Origin: an uncultured Candidatus Melainabacteria bacterium
GTDB taxonomy: Bacteria; Cyanobacteriota; Vampirovibrionia; Gastranaerophilales; Gastranaerophilaceae
Reading direction: 5' to 3'
NCBI GenBank assembly: GCA_947090755.1
Contig: CAMUPF010000007.1
Span: forward strand, 1 to 64,000
DNA: 64,000 bases
The notes beneath the pieces were generated by a model. That model was given only the letters and a program-made list of their open reading frames with translations, had not been told where the DNA came from and made no database searches. The stretch's first letter is position 1, and the number at the start of each line of letters is the position of its first letter. The translations under genes were made by a program, and so were the position numbers. Shown one piece after another: positions 17,979 to 26,525 of the stretch.

Positions 17979-19442
17979 ATGTCAGAAGTTAGAGTTAGAA
18001 TTGCGCCGTCACCAAGTGGAAATTTACACGTTGGGACTGCAAGAACTGCGTTATTTAACTATTTGTTCGCAAAGAAAAATAATGGTAAATTCGTTTTAAG
18101 AATTGAAGATACAGACGCTGAGAGAACTTCTCAGGCTTATATTGATAATATTTTTGACAGTTTGAAAGCTTTAGGCTTAAACTGGGATGAAGGTCCTGAT
18201 GTAGGCGGCGAATACGGCCCTTACACACAATCAGAAAGATTTGATATTTATCCTAAATATGCGCAAATCCTTCTTGATAAAGGTTTTGCTTACGAATGCT
18301 TCTGCACACCGGAAGAACTTGAACAGGAAAAAGAAGCCGCAACTGCTAATAAACAGGCTTATGTTTATTCTAAAAAGTGCGAAAATCTTACAGATGAAGA
18401 AAAAGCGCAATTAAGAGCAGAAGGCAGAAAACCTGCTATCAGATTCAATATCGCAAAAGCACAAAAAGCTTTCCATCCGACAAGCGAACTTTCATTTGAC
18501 GACTTGGTTAAAGGCGAATTAAAACAAAATACAGACCTTTTCGGCGATTTTGTTATTATGAAATCTAACGGCGCGCCGACTTACAACTTCGCGGTTGTAA
18601 TCGATGATATGTTGATGAAAATTTCACACATTATCCGTGGTGAAGACCATATTTCAAATACGTTTAAACAAATTTTAATTTACGAAGCGTTGGGCGCTGA
18701 AGTTCCAAAATTCGGCCACCTCGGTATGATTTTGGCACCGGACAGAAGCAAGCTTTCTAAACGCCACGGCGCAACCGCTGTCAGCGAATTTGTTGAAAAA
18801 GGGTATTTGACTGACGCGTTGATTAACTTTGTAGCGCTTCTTGGCTGGTCACCGTCCGACGGCGAAGAAATTAAACCGGTTGACGCTATCGCACAGGATT
18901 TCAGAATCGGCGAAATCTCATCTTCAAACTCTATTTTTGAATACGACAAATTGAACTGGATGAACAGCCACTATATCAAAATGCTTGATATCGAAACCCT
19001 GAAAGAAAAACTCAAACCGTTCCTAGCTAAATATGACCTGTCAGAACTTAATGACGCTCAATACACAAGAATGGTTGAAGTTACACGCGAGCCGCTTGTA
19101 ATCCTTTCAGATATTACAGACGCTGTACCTTACTTCTTCGGCGAAACAGTTGAAATTGAACCGGAAGTTCAAACAGAAGTACTTGATACAGAAGTTTCTC
19201 AAGATGTCCTTAAAGCTTTCGCGGCACAAGCAAAAGACTGGGAATTTGAAGAAGAAAACTTACACGAAAAATTGGAAGTTTTCCGCGGCGAATTCAAAGA
19301 AAAAGGAATCAAGCCGAAACAAACAATGTGGGCAATTCGCGCGGCGGTAACCGGTAGAACCCGCGGTGCAGATATGACCGCAACACTTGCAATTTTAGGC
19401 AAGGATAAAGTTCTCAAACGCGTAGAAAACGCTATTAAATAG
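17979..19442 (+). CDS. gltX: glutamyl-tRNA synthetase
   Basis: ATG 17979, behind GAAGG, is preferred to the GTG at 17925 and gives 487 residues. Class I motifs are APSPSGNLHVGTARTALFNY (HIGH region), IRFNIAKAQ, the substrate loop SNGAPTYNFAVVIDD, and the KMSKS equivalent KLSKRHGATA near residue 260. It charges tRNA-Glu, and probably tRNA-Gln where the amidotransferase route is used. It is monocistronic, closed by a GC-rich hairpin. Confidence 0.96.
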   Translation: MSEVRVRIAPSPSGNLHVGTARTALFNYLFAKKNNGKFVLRIEDTDAERTSQAYIDNIFDSLKALGLNWDEGPDVGGEYGPYTQSERFDIYPKYAQILLDKGFAYECFCTPEELEQEKEAATANKQAYVYSKKCENLTDEEKAQLRAEGRKPAIRFNIAKAQKAFHPTSELSFDDLVKGELKQNTDLFGDFVIMKSNGAPTYNFAVVIDDMLMKISHIIRGEDHISNTFKQILIYEALGAEVPKFGHLGMILAPDRSKLSKRHGATAVSEFVEKGYLTDALINFVALLGWSPSDGEEIKPVDAIAQDFRIGEISSSNSIFEYDKLNWMNSHYIKMLDIETLKEKLKPFLAKYDLSELNDAQYTRMVEVTREPLVILSDITDAVPYFFGETVEIEPEVQTEVLDTEVSQDVLKAFAAQAKDWEFEEENLHEKLEVFRGEFKEKGIKPKQTMWAIRAAVTGRTRGADMTATLAILGKDKVLKRVENAIK

Positions 19443-19446
19443 TTAA

Positions 19447-19472
19447 AAGGCGCCAGCAATGCTGGCGCCTTA
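19447..19472 (+). terminator. hairpin terminator after gltX
   Basis: AAGGCGCCAGC and GCTGGCGCCTT arms with an AAT loop; the following T-run is weak. The promoter of the first prepilin gene begins 7 bases later. Confidence 0.65.
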
Positions 19473-19478
19473 AGTATC

Positions 19479-19507
19479 TTGACTTATTGAAAAACATGTT
19501 ACATAAT
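19479..19507 (+). promoter_or_regulatory. promoter of prepilin gene 1
   Basis: TTGACT (19479-19484), 17-bp spacer, CATAAT (19502-19507). The same hexamers and spacing occur before all four prepilin genes in the window. Confidence 0.8.
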
Positions 19508-19530
19508 GAAAACATAGAAAGGATGAGATT

Positions 19531-20668
19531 ATGAAAAACGATATTGTAAACATGTTAGCAGGGGGGGGGGGGGCCTCTTTTAGGTAGAGTGAGTGGGGCG
19601 TTCCTGCCTAATGTCATGCTGAACTTGTTTCAGCATCTATCCCACATCGCGCCATTGGACAGATCCCGAAACAAGTTCGGGATGACGATAAAAGGATTCA
19701 CAATGGCGGAAATCCTGTTATCTCTCACAATCATCGGCGTAGTTGCGGCCATAACGCTTCCATCACTCACCGGCAACATTAACGAACGCACATGGAATAC
19801 GCAAAGAAAAGCGCTTTATGCAAGATTCAGTCAGGCAATCGCTCTTATGCCTTCCTTGAATGGTTACGGAACATTGAGCGCTACAGAGGATACTGCTGCG
19901 GAAACCTTTGTTACCGAAGGATTGGCAAAAGTTCTTAAGATAAATAATATCTGTGATTCGGAGCACCTCGCTGATTGTGGGATTCCATCCACTATTACAC
20001 CGCTGGATGGCGGGGCTTCCGGCGGGCAGATGACCCTTGCCAATATGAAAACTCTAACGGCTTTTAATTCTATTATGGGTAGTGTTTCGGGACACACCGT
20101 CACCGGTGGCGGAACATCAAGTGTGCCTTATAATTACTCACAAATGGACACTAAAGCCGCGGCGTTTGAAACAGTAAATGGCGAGAGTATTCTTGTCTAT
20201 TACAATCCGAATTGCAGGCCATATACCGGCAGCGGAACGGGGTATGATGTGTTAATCGCCGATCAACCGCACATGTGTGCCAATTTTGTATATGATTTAA
20301 ACGGAAATAAAGGGCCGAATACAGTTGGCAAAGATATTGGTTTTATTAGTGCGCTTTATCCGTCAGACCCTGTAGTTGTTGCGCCTGTACCGGCATTGCG
20401 TTCCGCCGGTGCTGCAAGCCAGCGTGACGCCGGAAAGCTCTGTAAGGCTCAGGATTCTGAAAGCAGGGTTCCTAATATCGAAGAAGTGTCAGCTATTCTT
20501 TATAATAAGCCGCTTGTAGGTATACAACCAAGTACAATTTGGTCTTCAACGCTGGTTTCAGATTCAAAAGGTTCGCTTCAGGCATGGAGTATGAGTTTCC
20601 ACTCTGCGCGCAGATGCCCGTATGATGTCAATCGGGAAGGCATTCAAGTCTGGTGTGTTAAACGTTAA
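19531..20668 (+). CDS. phase-variable type IV prepilin-like protein 1 (off frame as given)
   Basis: ATG 19531 follows GAAAGGATG and starts MKNDIVNMLA, then 13 G (19561-19573). As given this frame stops at 19585, while the prepilin is open from 19589 in another frame. With 12 or 15 G the ATG joins it without any stop. The mature part has the class III signal KGFTMAEILLSLTIIGVVAA with Gly at -1 and Glu at +5, then a coiled pilin helix (NINERTWNTQRKALYARFSQ). A mid-segment YDLNGNKGPNTVGKDIGF is shared by all four paralogues. The C-terminus (SRVPNIEEVSAIL, IWSSTL, VWCVKR) resembles the DUF1566/C-type-lectin-like pattern. It would be exported, cut by prepilin peptidase and added to a pilus or pseudopilus. 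Unlike the other three, its leader holds a palindromic repeat. Confidence 0.85.
19561..19573 (+). repeat. poly-G tract (13) in prepilin gene 1
   Basis: Thirteen G inside the leader codons, ten codons after ATG 19531. In-frame lengths are multiples of three; 13 is off. Confidence 0.95.
19613..19686. repeat. 74-bp palindromic repeat inside the prepilin 1 leader
   Basis: Two arms of 26 bases (19613-19638 and 19661-19686) are inverted copies with four differences. Each arm also folds alone: ATGCTGAA/TTTCAGCAT and ATCCCGAA/TTCGGGAT, and the differences keep these small stems paired. The encoded NVMLNLFQHL and RNKFGMT peptides are a familiar signature of dispersed palindromic elements in several bacterial groups. 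It sits in the part of the leader removed on maturation. Confidence 0.8.
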
Positions 20669-20690
20669 CCGCAAGCTCGTGACTAGTTAT

Positions 20691-20716
20691 AAAGGCCGCT
20701 TAATCAGCGGCCTTTT
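20691..20716 (+). terminator. intrinsic terminator after prepilin gene 1
   Basis: AAAGGCCGCT and AGCGGCCTTTT arms around TAATC. Confidence 0.8.
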
Positions 20717-20771
20717 GATTAGTAAAATCTCATCTAAACAAAGGATTAATTTGACACTAAAAAGGGGTAGT

Positions 20772-20828
20772 ATGAAAAAGCAGGGAAGTTCTTGCCAGCC
20801 GCGGGCATGCCCGACCATGAAAATTTAA
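20772..20828 (+). CDS. possible 18-residue peptide
   Basis: ATG behind AAAGGGG opens MKKQGSSCQPRACPTMKI and a stop. A TTGACA hexamer lies at 20751-20756. It is not recognised and may be chance. Confidence 0.15.
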   Translation: MKKQGSSCQPRACPTMKI

Positions 20829-20868
20829 CAAATTATTAACAAAGTTTTAAGAAATGTTAAATTCGGCG

Positions 20869-20892
20869 CAAACCATGTCATGACATGGTTTG
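20869..20892. promoter_or_regulatory. perfect 24-bp palindrome upstream of yggS
   Basis: CAAACCATGTCA (20869-20880) is followed directly by its exact reverse complement (20881-20892). It lies 44 bp upstream of the yggS -35, a position suited to an operator; it could also form a hairpin. Confidence 0.55.
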
Positions 20893-20935
20893 AGGGTACC
20901 TGAAAGAGGGCAAAAACCACCTCAAAAAATAAAAG

Positions 20936-20964
20936 TTGTACTCTTAAATTTGTTAAGTTACAAT
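20936..20964 (+). promoter_or_regulatory. promoter of yggS
   Basis: TTGTAC (20936-20941), 17-bp spacer, TACAAT (20959-20964). Confidence 0.6.
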
Positions 20965-21011
20965 TTAAAAAGAAGCGTAATTTTACGCCTTGTAGGAGTA
21001 AGAGAAACATC

Positions 21012-21674
21012 GTGGAAAACAGAGTCAGGCAAAACCTTTTACAAATACAAGAAGAGATAGCACCTTGTAAACCTAATATAATCGCTGTGACAAAATATTT
21101 TGACGGTCAGGCAATAATTTGTGCGTACAACGCCGGCTTGAGAGATTTTGCAGAAGCAAGGGTAAATGAATCGGTTGAAAAGATTGAAGCGCTGCCCGCG
21201 GAAGTGAGAAAAAACTCAACTTTTCACTTTATCGGCCATCTTCAAACGAATAAAGTCGCAAAAGTTGTGAAATACTTCGACTATATTCATTCGGTTGACA
21301 GCCTTCACCTTGCGCAGAAGATTTCGCAGGAAGCCGCAAAAATCGGAAAAATTCAGAAAATTTTTCTTGAAGTAAATTTCGCAAACGAAGAACAAAAGTT
21401 CGGGTTCTCAAAAGCAGAACTTGAAAAAGAGTTTCCACAGATTATGGCACTTGAAAATCTCGATATTCAGGGGTTGATGAGTATGTCGCCTCTGGGAGCA
21501 GAAGAAAGTTTTCTTTATAACCTTTTTAGTGAAGTGAAAAGAGTTCAGAAAAGTCTGGCAGATGAATACGGGTTACAACTGACTGAAACTTCAATGGGTA
21601 TGAGTCAGGATTATTCAATCGCGGTTAAGTGCGGGGCTACAAAATTAAGAATCGGAAGAAAATTATTTACATAA
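21012..21674 (+). CDS. yggS: YggS/PLPBP-family pyridoxal phosphate homeostasis protein
   Basis: A 220-residue single TIM-barrel PLP carrier. The PLP lysine is in IIAVTKYF near residue 28; other family marks are FIGHLQTNKVAK, IHSVDSLHLAQKI, LEVNFANEEQKFGF, LMSMSPLGAEE and SMGMSQDYSIAVKCGAT. Family members buffer free PLP and are not known to catalyse a reaction. The start is GTG 21012 behind TAGGAG. sepF follows after 20 bp, the same neighbour order as in Gram-positive and cyanobacterial division clusters. Confidence 0.95.
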   Translation: MENRVRQNLLQIQEEIAPCKPNIIAVTKYFDGQAIICAYNAGLRDFAEARVNESVEKIEALPAEVRKNSTFHFIGHLQTNKVAKVVKYFDYIHSVDSLHLAQKISQEAAKIGKIQKIFLEVNFANEEQKFGFSKAELEKEFPQIMALENLDIQGLMSMSPLGAEESFLYNLFSEVKRVQKSLADEYGLQLTETSMGMSQDYSIAVKCGATKLRIGRKLFT

Positions 21675-21694
21675 GATAAACGGAGGAAAAACAG

Positions 21695-22201
21695 GTGGTA
21701 GCAGTAACAGAGAAAATTAAATCAATGGTTGATGTATTGGTTAGAGGTTTTGACCAAAGAGAAGATGTTTTTGAAGAAATGGGTAATGACGCAAATGATT
21801 ACATGGAATACCCTACTCAAAACAATTTGGCTTTAGAACCGAACTATTCTTACAGAGAGAAAAATGATAGAAATGAAGGATTGAAAGTAGTTCCTCATTC
21901 CGGTTATAAATCTCACGAAGTAATGATTTTGGAACCTCGTTCATTCAAGGATTCAGCACAAGTAGTTCAACACTTGATGGAAAGAAAAACTGTTGTTTTG
22001 AACCTCCACCTTTTAGATAAAGAACAATCACAAAGAACAATCGACTTTGTTTGCGGCGCAGCACACGCACTGAACGGTAAACCGCAAAAAGTTGGGGATC
22101 TGGTATTTGTTTTCACCCCAAGCAACGTAACGTTGTCAATGGAATCACACCAGATTGACGGAAAATTTGACGACTCATTGTGGAGAGCACCTTTACAGTA
22201 G
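21695..22201 (+). CDS. sepF: cell-division protein SepF
   Basis: A 168-residue protein starting at GTG 21695 with GGAGG upstream. It has the N-terminal amphipathic stretch (VTEKIKSMVDVLVRGF), a variable acidic linker, and the SepF core: VMILEPRSFKDSAQVVQHL, TVVLNLHLLDKEQSQRTIDF and GAAHALNGKPQKVGDLVFVF. It anchors and bundles FtsZ at mid-cell in Gram-positive bacteria and Cyanobacteria. It supports a cyanobacterial-type relative over a proteobacterium. Confidence 0.95.
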   Translation: MVAVTEKIKSMVDVLVRGFDQREDVFEEMGNDANDYMEYPTQNNLALEPNYSYREKNDRNEGLKVVPHSGYKSHEVMILEPRSFKDSAQVVQHLMERKTVVLNLHLLDKEQSQRTIDFVCGAAHALNGKPQKVGDLVFVFTPSNVTLSMESHQIDGKFDDSLWRAPLQ

Positions 22202-22254
22202 CAGGCTAAGTCACTCTGAGCGTGATAATAAGAAAGAGAGATTTTGGAATATTT

Positions 22255-22280
22255 AAGGCGGTTTTTAAAACCGCCTTTTT
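22255..22280 (+). terminator. intrinsic terminator after sepF
   Basis: AAGGCGGTTTT and AAAACCGCCTT arms followed by T residues. Confidence 0.88.
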
Positions 22281-22289
22281 CTTCCCTTG

Positions 22290-22318
22290 TTGCCTTTTAA
22301 GTTTTTTCTTTATATAAT
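22290..22318 (+). promoter_or_regulatory. promoter of tpiA
   Basis: TTGCCT (22290-22295), 17-bp spacer, TATAAT (22313-22318). Confidence 0.65.
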
Positions 22319-22359
22319 ATTTAACATCTGAGAGTATAATTAAATAAGGAGAAAATATT

Positions 22360-23154
22360 ATGTCAAGAAAACCTATTATTGCAGGAAACTGGAAAATGAA
22401 TTTATTACAATCAGACGCTAAAGCTTTATTTGAAGGCATTAAATCTTATGTCGCAGATAAATCAGCTTCTGTATTGCCTACAATCGTTATCGCACCTACA
22501 TTCACATCTTTATCAGTTGTAAATTCCGTTAAATGTGACTGCGGCTGTGGCGGAACTAAAATTTCTGTTGCAGGTCAAAACTGCCACTGGGAAACTTCAG
22601 GTGCTTTCACCGGCGAAATTTCTGTTGAAATGTTGGCTGATGCCGGTTGCTCTTATGTTATCATCGGTCACTCTGAAAGAAGACAATACTTCTCTGAAAC
22701 TGATGAAATGATTAACAAAAAAGCTAAATCTATCCTTGCAAAAGGCTTGATTCCGATTATCTGCTGCGGCGAAACTCTTGAACAAAGAGAAGAAGGCGTT
22801 ACTGATTCATGGATTGCAGGTCAAATTAAAGCTGCATTGGAAGGTATTTCTTCTGAAGATGTTGCTAAATCTGTTATCGCTTACGAACCTATCTGGGCTA
22901 TCGGAACAGGCAAAACTTGCGATTCTGACGAAGCTAACAGAGTTATCGCTATGATTAGAAACGTTGTTAAAGAAGTTGCAGGCGCGCAAGCGGCTGATTC
23001 AATCAGAATCCTTTACGGCGGTTCTGTAAAACCTGAAACAATCGCTGAACAAATGTCAAAATCAGACATCGACGGCGCACTTGTCGGCGGTGCAAGCTTG
23101 AAAGCTGACAGCTTCAACAAAATTATTGAAAACACAATGACAGTTATGGTTTAG
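22360..23154 (+). CDS. tpiA: triosephosphate isomerase
   Basis: A 264-residue TIM barrel that interconverts DHAP and glyceraldehyde 3-phosphate. Catalytic Lys in AGNWKMNL, His in VIIGHSERR, Glu in VIAYEPIWAIGTGKT, and the phosphate loop LYGGSVKPE are all present. A Cys-rich insertion, VKCDCGCGGTKIS, lies after the second strand and is longer than usual. Ribosome site AAGGAG. No terminator is obvious before the next gene. Confidence 0.97.
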   Translation: MSRKPIIAGNWKMNLLQSDAKALFEGIKSYVADKSASVLPTIVIAPTFTSLSVVNSVKCDCGCGGTKISVAGQNCHWETSGAFTGEISVEMLADAGCSYVIIGHSERRQYFSETDEMINKKAKSILAKGLIPIICCGETLEQREEGVTDSWIAGQIKAALEGISSEDVAKSVIAYEPIWAIGTGKTCDSDEANRVIAMIRNVVKEVAGAQAADSIRILYGGSVKPETIAEQMSKSDIDGALVGGASLKADSFNKIIENTMTVMV

Positions 23155-23250
23155 TGCGAGCGAGCTGAGGGCGCAGGGTGTGTGCGCGGCGGCGTGGAGC
23201 CGGCGGAAACACACCCGTAGACCCGTTAATCGCGAGTCGAGCAAAATGTA
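23155..23250. repeat. GC-rich intergenic island with inverted repeats
   Basis: Directly after the tpiA stop. GGTGTGT and ACACACC arms enclose GC-rich inner pairs. The first 15 bases after TGT, GCGAGCGAGCTGAGG (23156-23170), recur inverted at 39574-39588 beside tRNA-Ser. Confidence 0.5.
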
Positions 23251-23283
23251 CGAACTAAACCATTTCCTAAAAGGAGATATCGA

Positions 23284-23532
23284 ATGGCGCAACAATTCAA
23301 TGCACAAAATATCAAAAAAAGACTTTCTTTATTAGTTTTTATTAAAGGTTCAACCGCTCCGCTGGTTCTTTATTCGGAAGATACTCCGGCGCTTTACGAG
23401 GAATTGAACGCATTATTGAAAACTAATCAGGTCGTTTTAGTAGAAAAAGAAACAACCGGCCCGTTGAAAAAAGTTTGTTTTTACTCAAATCAAATCGCGG
23501 CATTAGCATTACAAGAAGAACAATATGTCTAA
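23284..23532 (+). CDS. hypothetical protein upstream of yceD
   Basis: An 82-residue protein without recognised domain, predicted mixed alpha/beta (RLSLLVFIKGSTAPLVLY, then LYEELNALLKTNQVVLVEK). The AAGGAG ribosome site is strong and it overlaps yceD by 8 bp, so it is a real, coupled member of the yceD-rpmF-plsX-fab unit. A small RNA- or membrane-linked role is possible but unsupported. Confidence 0.8.
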   Translation: MAQQFNAQNIKKRLSLLVFIKGSTAPLVLYSEDTPALYEELNALLKTNQVVLVEKETTGPLKKVCFYSNQIAALALQEEQYV

Positions 23533-24013
23533 TTTTATCAGTATTCAAGAGTTAGAAAATACCAAAAGCAAGTATATGAGCGTAAAGTTCCACGATTATA
23601 TCGAGGGACTGGACTTGATTCAACCCTTAGACGTTGAATTAGAAGTAAAATCCATGGGCGAATTCGTTGAAATCAGCGGAAATGTTAAGGGAATTGTTAA
23701 GTTAGTTTGCGACTTTTGCTTAAAAGAATTTGAGTATAAACTGGATTTTGATATAAATGAAATGTTTGCCAAAAACTCGCTGTTAGACAGTTACGGACAG
23801 GAAATTGAACTTAAAGGCGATCAGTTTGTGACCGATTTATGCGGCGAAGACAAGATTGATATTTGTGACTTATTGTATCAATCTGTAATATTAAATATAC
23901 CAAATCAAAAAGTTTGTGGTATAAATTGTAATAGGGGAAGTTTTGCTTCCGAAGAGGAACTAACAGACCCGCGTTTAGAGGTTTTTAAAAACCTCGATAT
24001 TAACCCGAAATAA
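23525..24013 (+). CDS. YceD/DUF177 family protein
   Basis: A 162-residue protein of the YceD (DUF177) family, linked in other bacteria to 23S rRNA accumulation. The Cys pair CDFCLKEFEYKLDFDINEMF and the late Cys segment CGINCNRG, followed by DPRLEVFKNL, are the family marks. It precedes rpmF, the usual arrangement. Confidence 0.88.
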   Translation: MSNFISIQELENTKSKYMSVKFHDYIEGLDLIQPLDVELEVKSMGEFVEISGNVKGIVKLVCDFCLKEFEYKLDFDINEMFAKNSLLDSYGQEIELKGDQFVTDLCGEDKIDICDLLYQSVILNIPNQKVCGINCNRGSFASEEELTDPRLEVFKNLDINPK

Positions 24014-24041
24014 GTAGTAATAAATAAAAAGGAAAAGAAAA

Positions 24042-24308
24042 ATGGCAGTACCAAAGAAAAGAACAGGACATTCCGCACAAGGTAAAAGAAGATCAAATTG
24101 GAAAGCAACAAAACCTGCAACAACTGTATGCCCTAATTGCGGCGGAACAGTTTTAACTCACACCGTTTGCACAAGCTGCGGTACTTATAAAGGTAAAGTA
24201 GTTAGCAAAAAAGGCGCAACAGCAGTGACTGAAGCTCCTAAAGCTGAAAAAGTTGAAGAAGTTAAAGCAGAAGTTGTTGAAGAAAAACCAGCTTCAACAG
24301 AAGAATAA
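24042..24308 (+). CDS. rpmF: 50S ribosomal protein L32 with acidic C-terminal extension
   Basis: An 88-residue protein. The first 57 residues are standard L32: AVPKKRTGHSAQGKRRSNWK and the zinc ribbon CPNCGGTVLTHTVCTSCGTY. The last ~28 residues form an Ala/Glu/Lys/Val-rich tail (EVKAEVVEEKPASTEE) not needed for the fold. It precedes plsX as in many bacteria, linking ribosome and lipid synthesis genes. Confidence 0.96.
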   Translation: MAVPKKRTGHSAQGKRRSNWKATKPATTVCPNCGGTVLTHTVCTSCGTYKGKVVSKKGATAVTEAPKAEKVEEVKAEVVEEKPASTEE

Positions 24309-24322
24309 TTCAATAGTGAAAT

Positions 24323-24344
24323 CGCAAAGGGAGAAATCCCTTTG
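24323..24344 (+). promoter_or_regulatory. hairpin between rpmF and plsX
   Basis: A perfect 9-bp stem, GCAAAGGGA and TCCCTTTGC, with a GAAA tetraloop and no T-run. It probably marks mRNA processing or partial attenuation. Confidence 0.5.
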
Positions 24345-24373
24345 CGTTATATAAAAATTGTTGAGAGGGAAAG

Positions 24374-25429
24374 ATGACAAGAATAGCAGTTGATGCAATG
24401 GGCGGCGACCACGCTCCTTATGAAATAGTAGCAGGTGCAGTATGGGCGGCTCAAGAATATGGAGTAGGCTTAGAGTTAGTTGGTAAAATTGACGAAATCC
24501 AAAGTGTTCTGGATGAAGTTAAAAATAAAGGTTTTTTGACTGATAAAGGAAGAGCCGGTAGAAAACACCGTATTAAAGTTGATTATACAAAACTTGATGT
24601 TAAACTCACTCCTGCATCTGAAGTTATTGAAATGGGCGAGGCTGTTGGTCAGGCTATTCGTAAGAAAAAGGATTCATCTATTGTGAAGTCCGTTGAGGCT
24701 GTTGCGACCGGAAGTTCTGACGCGGTTGTTGCGGCAGGCTCAACAGGTGCTGCGATGGCGTCAAGTTTATTTGGCCTCGGTCGCTTACCTGGAATCGACA
24801 GGCCTGCAATTGCCGCAACTCTGCCTACTATGGACAAACCAATTGTTGTAATCGATGCCGGTGCTAACAGCAATTCCACTCCTGAAATGCTTCATCAATT
24901 CGCTGTTATGGGGGCGACTTTCTCTAAACACGTTCTGGCGGTGGAAAATCCAAGAGTCGGGGTTCTTAACATTGGTGAAGAAGCCGGAAAAGGCAACGAA
25001 CTTGCTAAGAATACTTTTAAACTTCTTGAAGAATGTAAAGATAGAATTAATTTTGTCGGAAATATCGAGGGTAAAGAACTTTATTCTAATGTTTGCGATG
25101 TTGTTGTTTGCGACGGTTTCGTTGGAAATGTTGCGTTAAAAGTTACAGAAGGTACAGGCTCTGTTCTTTTCAAAATGATTAAGCAGGAATTCAAGAGTGA
25201 TTTCATCGGTATGATTCTGGGCTGGCTTGCAAAACCTTTCTTTAGAAGAATATATGCAAGAACCAATTACGAAGAATTCGGCGGTGCATTATTATTAGGG
25301 GTTAAGGGCATAACTATTATTTCTCATGGCAGAAGTAAAGCTTATGCAATCAAAAATGCCGTTCGTGTTGCCAAAGAAGCGGTTGAAACCGGCATTAACG
25401 AAAAAATAGCTAATTTTTATGAGGAATAA
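24374..25429 (+). CDS. plsX: phosphate acyltransferase PlsX
   Basis: A 351-residue enzyme that makes acyl phosphate from acyl-ACP for phospholipid synthesis. The start IAVDAMGGDHAPYEIV is diagnostic, as are VAAGSTGAAMASSLF, DRPAIAA, VIDAGANSNSTPEML and CDGFVGNVALKVTEG. fabH starts 5 bp after its stop, so the two share a transcript. Confidence 0.97.
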   Translation: MTRIAVDAMGGDHAPYEIVAGAVWAAQEYGVGLELVGKIDEIQSVLDEVKNKGFLTDKGRAGRKHRIKVDYTKLDVKLTPASEVIEMGEAVGQAIRKKKDSSIVKSVEAVATGSSDAVVAAGSTGAAMASSLFGLGRLPGIDRPAIAATLPTMDKPIVVIDAGANSNSTPEMLHQFAVMGATFSKHVLAVENPRVGVLNIGEEAGKGNELAKNTFKLLEECKDRINFVGNIEGKELYSNVCDVVVCDGFVGNVALKVTEGTGSVLFKMIKQEFKSDFIGMILGWLAKPFFRRIYARTNYEEFGGALLLGVKGITIISHGRSKAYAIKNAVRVAKEAVETGINEKIANFYEE

Positions 25430-25434
25430 TTAAG

Positions 25435-26445
25435 ATGAGTGAAAAATTTAAACCGTTGAGAATTGCGGGTGTTGGTTACTGCATTCCTGAAACAGTTGTA
25501 ACTAACGACGATTTGACAAAATTGTACGAAACTTCTGATGAGTGGATTTATACAAGAACCGGTATTAAGGAAAGACGTCTTGTTTCAGGTGATGAAACTG
25601 CGATTGATTTGGGTATCGGTGCTGCTAAAAATGCTCTTGAAAAATCAGGGTTTAAAGCGGAAGATATTGATTTGGTTATTGCTGCATCATCTGCTCCGCC
25701 TCAACTTTATCCGGCAATTGCCTGCCATATTCAAGCGGCACTCGGAATTCCTAATTTCGTTCCTGCGTTTGATATTACTGCGGCATGCTCAGGTTTAATT
25801 TATGGCTTGCAAATCGCAAGAGGTTTTATCGGTTCAGGCCTTTACAAAAATATTTTAATCGTTGCAACAGATAACAACTCAAGACTCGTTGATTGGGAAG
25901 ACAGAAGCGTTTCAATTCTTTTCGGCGACGGCGCGGGTGCAATGGTTGTTACGGAAGCAGAAGACGGCGTTGATGATATTCTTGCGTTAGATATCCGTGC
26001 AGACGGAACAATTGGTCAATACATTTATATGGACAGCCCTGGTAAAACTTGCCCGCTGGTTGCTCCTAACACTCAAAAAGACTGCCATATCAAAATGAAT
26101 GGTAAAGAAGTTTACAAATTTGTTGTAAAAGTTCTTCCGCAATACATAGATAAATGTCTTGATGAAGCCGGAATGACTCCGGAAGATGTGGATTATTTGA
26201 TTCCGCATCAGGCAAACCAACGTATTATTGAAGCAATGCAGCAAAGACTTCAATATCCGGATGAAAAAGTTATCTCTAATATTAAATATTACGGTAACAC
26301 TTCCGCAGCGTCTGTGCCTATCGCACTTGCAGAGGGCGTTGAAAAAGGTAAGATTAAACTCGGAACAACCGCGATTCTATGCGGGTTCGGCGCCGGAATG
26401 ACATGGGGCGCGGCAATTGTTCGTTTGAGAGAAGGTATTTGTTAG
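25435..26445 (+). CDS. fabH: 3-oxoacyl-ACP synthase III
   Basis: A 336-residue initiating ketosynthase that joins acetyl-CoA (or another primer) to malonyl-ACP. The Cys-His-Asn triad is in FDITAACSGLIYGLQ, IPHQANQRIIEAM and YYGNTSAASVPIAL; the C-terminus GFGAGMTWGAAIV is typical. It is the third gene of the plsX-fabH-fabD-fabG cluster. Confidence 0.97.
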   Translation: MSEKFKPLRIAGVGYCIPETVVTNDDLTKLYETSDEWIYTRTGIKERRLVSGDETAIDLGIGAAKNALEKSGFKAEDIDLVIAASSAPPQLYPAIACHIQAALGIPNFVPAFDITAACSGLIYGLQIARGFIGSGLYKNILIVATDNNSRLVDWEDRSVSILFGDGAGAMVVTEAEDGVDDILALDIRADGTIGQYIYMDSPGKTCPLVAPNTQKDCHIKMNGKEVYKFVVKVLPQYIDKCLDEAGMTPEDVDYLIPHQANQRIIEAMQQRLQYPDEKVISNIKYYGNTSAASVPIALAEGVEKGKIKLGTTAILCGFGAGMTWGAAIVRLREGIC

Positions 26446-26506
26446 TCGACTGAGTCGACAGCCACAATTGGTTGGCGGGCTAAAGGTAACATTTGGCCCG
26501 CTTTTT
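26446..26506 (+). promoter_or_regulatory. palindrome and imperfect hairpin between fabH and fabD
   Basis: GTCGACTGAGTCGAC is a 15-base dyad right after the fabH stop. It is followed by GCGGGC and GCCCGC arms with an imperfect inner stem and a T-run (26474-26506), consistent with a leaky terminator. Confidence 0.5.
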
Positions 26507-26525
26507 AATTTAAGGAGTATTATTA

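Larger units (their letters stand above)
20717..21011 (+). other. 295-bp intergenic region before yggS
   Basis: It holds a possible 18-codon frame, a perfect 24-bp palindrome and the yggS promoter, listed separately. No larger gene is seen. Confidence 0.6.
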
